NCBI RefSeq assembly: GCF_029338315.1
Contig: NZ_CP119794.1
Coordinates: 124,001-188,000, forward strand
Direction: 5' to 3'
Length of the DNA: 64,000 nucleotides
Source: Haloarcula regularis
GTDB taxonomy: Archaea; Halobacteriota; Halobacteria; Halobacteriales; Haloarculaceae
This document shows positions 62,925 to 64,000 of the stretch, piece by piece. The position numbers and the translations under genes were made by a program. Under the pieces are notes generated by a model. That model was given only the letters and a program-made list of their open reading frames with translations. It was not told the origin of the DNA and ran no database searches. Positions within the stretch are counted from its first letter, which is position 1. The number at the start of each line of letters is the position of its first letter.

Positions 62925-64000
62925 TTATCCTCGACGGTTCTCTGAAGGTCGCGTATGTTCGTCGAGGTACGCCTCGAGTAGCTTGCGCTGTCCTGCTCGC
63001 AGGTGATACAGGAGCGTCGATCCGGTAATGTCGAGCGAGGCAGCGACTTCTTCTGCTGTGCTTCCACGGGGAGATTCGAAGTAATCCGCGAGGTACGCGG
63101 TCCGAAGGACAGTCTGTTGCCGTTCGGTCAAGGAGTCGGTCAACTCCTCGCGATATTCACGAGCGGTCGTCACCGATCGCTCGCGTTCTTCCTTCGCGAC
63201 GAACTCGAGGTCAAATTCACGACTGAGAGTGTCTGCAATACGCCGCACGTCACCGTCTGGCGGCAGCTCGACGGCGATTTGCCCGGACCCGCTCTCGAAG
63301 TGTGCCCGTCGAACAGTCCCGCCGAGAGACGATACCGCGAGTAAGGGTGAGGAACCCTGTACCGTGAGCCCAACGGTCCCACCCGATACGGACTCACGGA
63401 TCGATCTGGCTTCGTCGATACCCTCGATCTGAGTCGCGGCATCTTCGAGTACCTGGATATCGAGGTCCTCGACCGAGACGAAGCAGAGTAACGCTTCATC
63501 CCCGTGGGACCAGTCCTTCGAGCACCAGCGTCGACGCGAGCGACTGACTGAGCCGAGATAAGACCGAACTATCACCGACGTCGAAGGTGAGTTCTGCGAC
63601 AGTGTCAGAGAGCAGTAGATTCCGGTTCCTGGCAGCGGTGACCGCGAAGCCCGCTACCTCACCTAGCGTCTCAAAACTCGTCTGCTCACGATCGGAAAAC
63701 GCCTCAGTTCCGGCCGCGTAGACGCCGACCACGCCGTGTACGTTCGAACCGAACACGAGGGGGATCGCCAAGGCGGACTGAACGCCGTCCGCGAATCCAG
63801 CCGTCCGAACCGACTCTGGAACGTGAGCCGTCTCCGCCAGTGGTTGCGCAGATTGGAGACGACCACTCTCGATCGCACGTTCCTCCAGGGTAGTCGCTGT
63901 CTCCGTGTCGAGTACGTCTCGTACAGCCGCGAATGTCTCGCCGGTTTCGCCGCCGACAGCGTGGATCACGAGATCGTCGCTCCCTATCTCGCGTTCGCCG
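62925..64000 (-). CDS. Bat-type (HTH_10) GAF regulator, 5' end off the window (frameshifted)
   Basis: A GAF-like domain (FADGVQSALAIPLVFGSNVHGVVGVYA; FSDREQTSFETLGEVAGFAVTAARN) is followed by a break at three G (63505-63507). One fewer base joins LVLEGLV to HGDEALLCFVSVEDLD. A bacterioopsin-activator-like regulatory domain follows, ending in the HTH_10 LTERQQTVLRTAYLADYFESPRGSTAEEVAASLDITGSTLLYHLRAGQRKLLEAYL. The reading frame continues past base 64000, so the N-terminus (often a receiver or PAS) is missing. Such proteins control light-, redox- or oxygen-linked genes. Confidence 0.82.

Overview
The window is a GC-rich chromosomal segment of a halophilic archaeon (class Halobacteria). Its proteins are strongly acidic, several starts look leaderless with a TATA-like box about 26-30 bases upstream, and lineage markers are present: TFE, a Cdc48-type AAA ATPase, archaeal GHMP shikimate kinase, aTrm56, HalX and HalOD1 domains, a Bat-type HTH regulator, and Tat lipoproteins. 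A member of the Haloarculaceae is my guess from gene order; it is not proven here.

Layout. 0-13 kb is core metabolism: a hisC / adenylate-kinase-like / CDP-alcohol phosphotransferase operon, a chemotaxis transducer, a GMC oxidoreductase behind a probable iron box, an FAA hydrolase, a TyrA-like / Rsm22-like pair, SurE and two membrane transporters. 13.2-25.8 kb is a type IV pilus or secretion locus. On the minus strand it has a pilin and a large class III-signal surface protein. On the plus strand it has a RecA-fold pseudo-ATPase, a PilB-type ATPase, a ribosomal stalk L12-like protein, a double-T2SF membrane protein and five small proteins with class III-like signal segments. 26-43 kb is mostly housekeeping: carbonic anhydrase, a broken vapBC, shikimate kinase plus chorismate mutase, Cdc48, PhoU, an NAD-kinase-like gene, and the trm56 / tfe / DUF2110 / molybdopterin-binding operon.

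43-64 kb is accessory. It starts at an IS6-type transposase relic and holds a degenerate M48-like membrane protein, two CPBP proteases, two histidine kinases, a PQQ propeller lipoprotein, an AT-richer block (55.7-58 kb) with 72-base direct repeats, and a signalling block (HalOD1, 7TM histidine kinase, wHTH, HalX regulator, Bat-like regulator) running off the right edge.

Two points govern interpretation. First, the pilus operon carries a paralogue of the ribosomal stalk protein L12 that lacks the usual C-terminal factor-binding tail, which is the most unusual observation. Second, about a dozen genes, all on the minus strand, carry one- or two-base indels, mostly in short homopolymers, with the rest of the protein intact in the next frame. 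I annotate these as single frameshifted genes and suspect base-calling errors for most. I see no tRNA, rRNA or CRISPR array.
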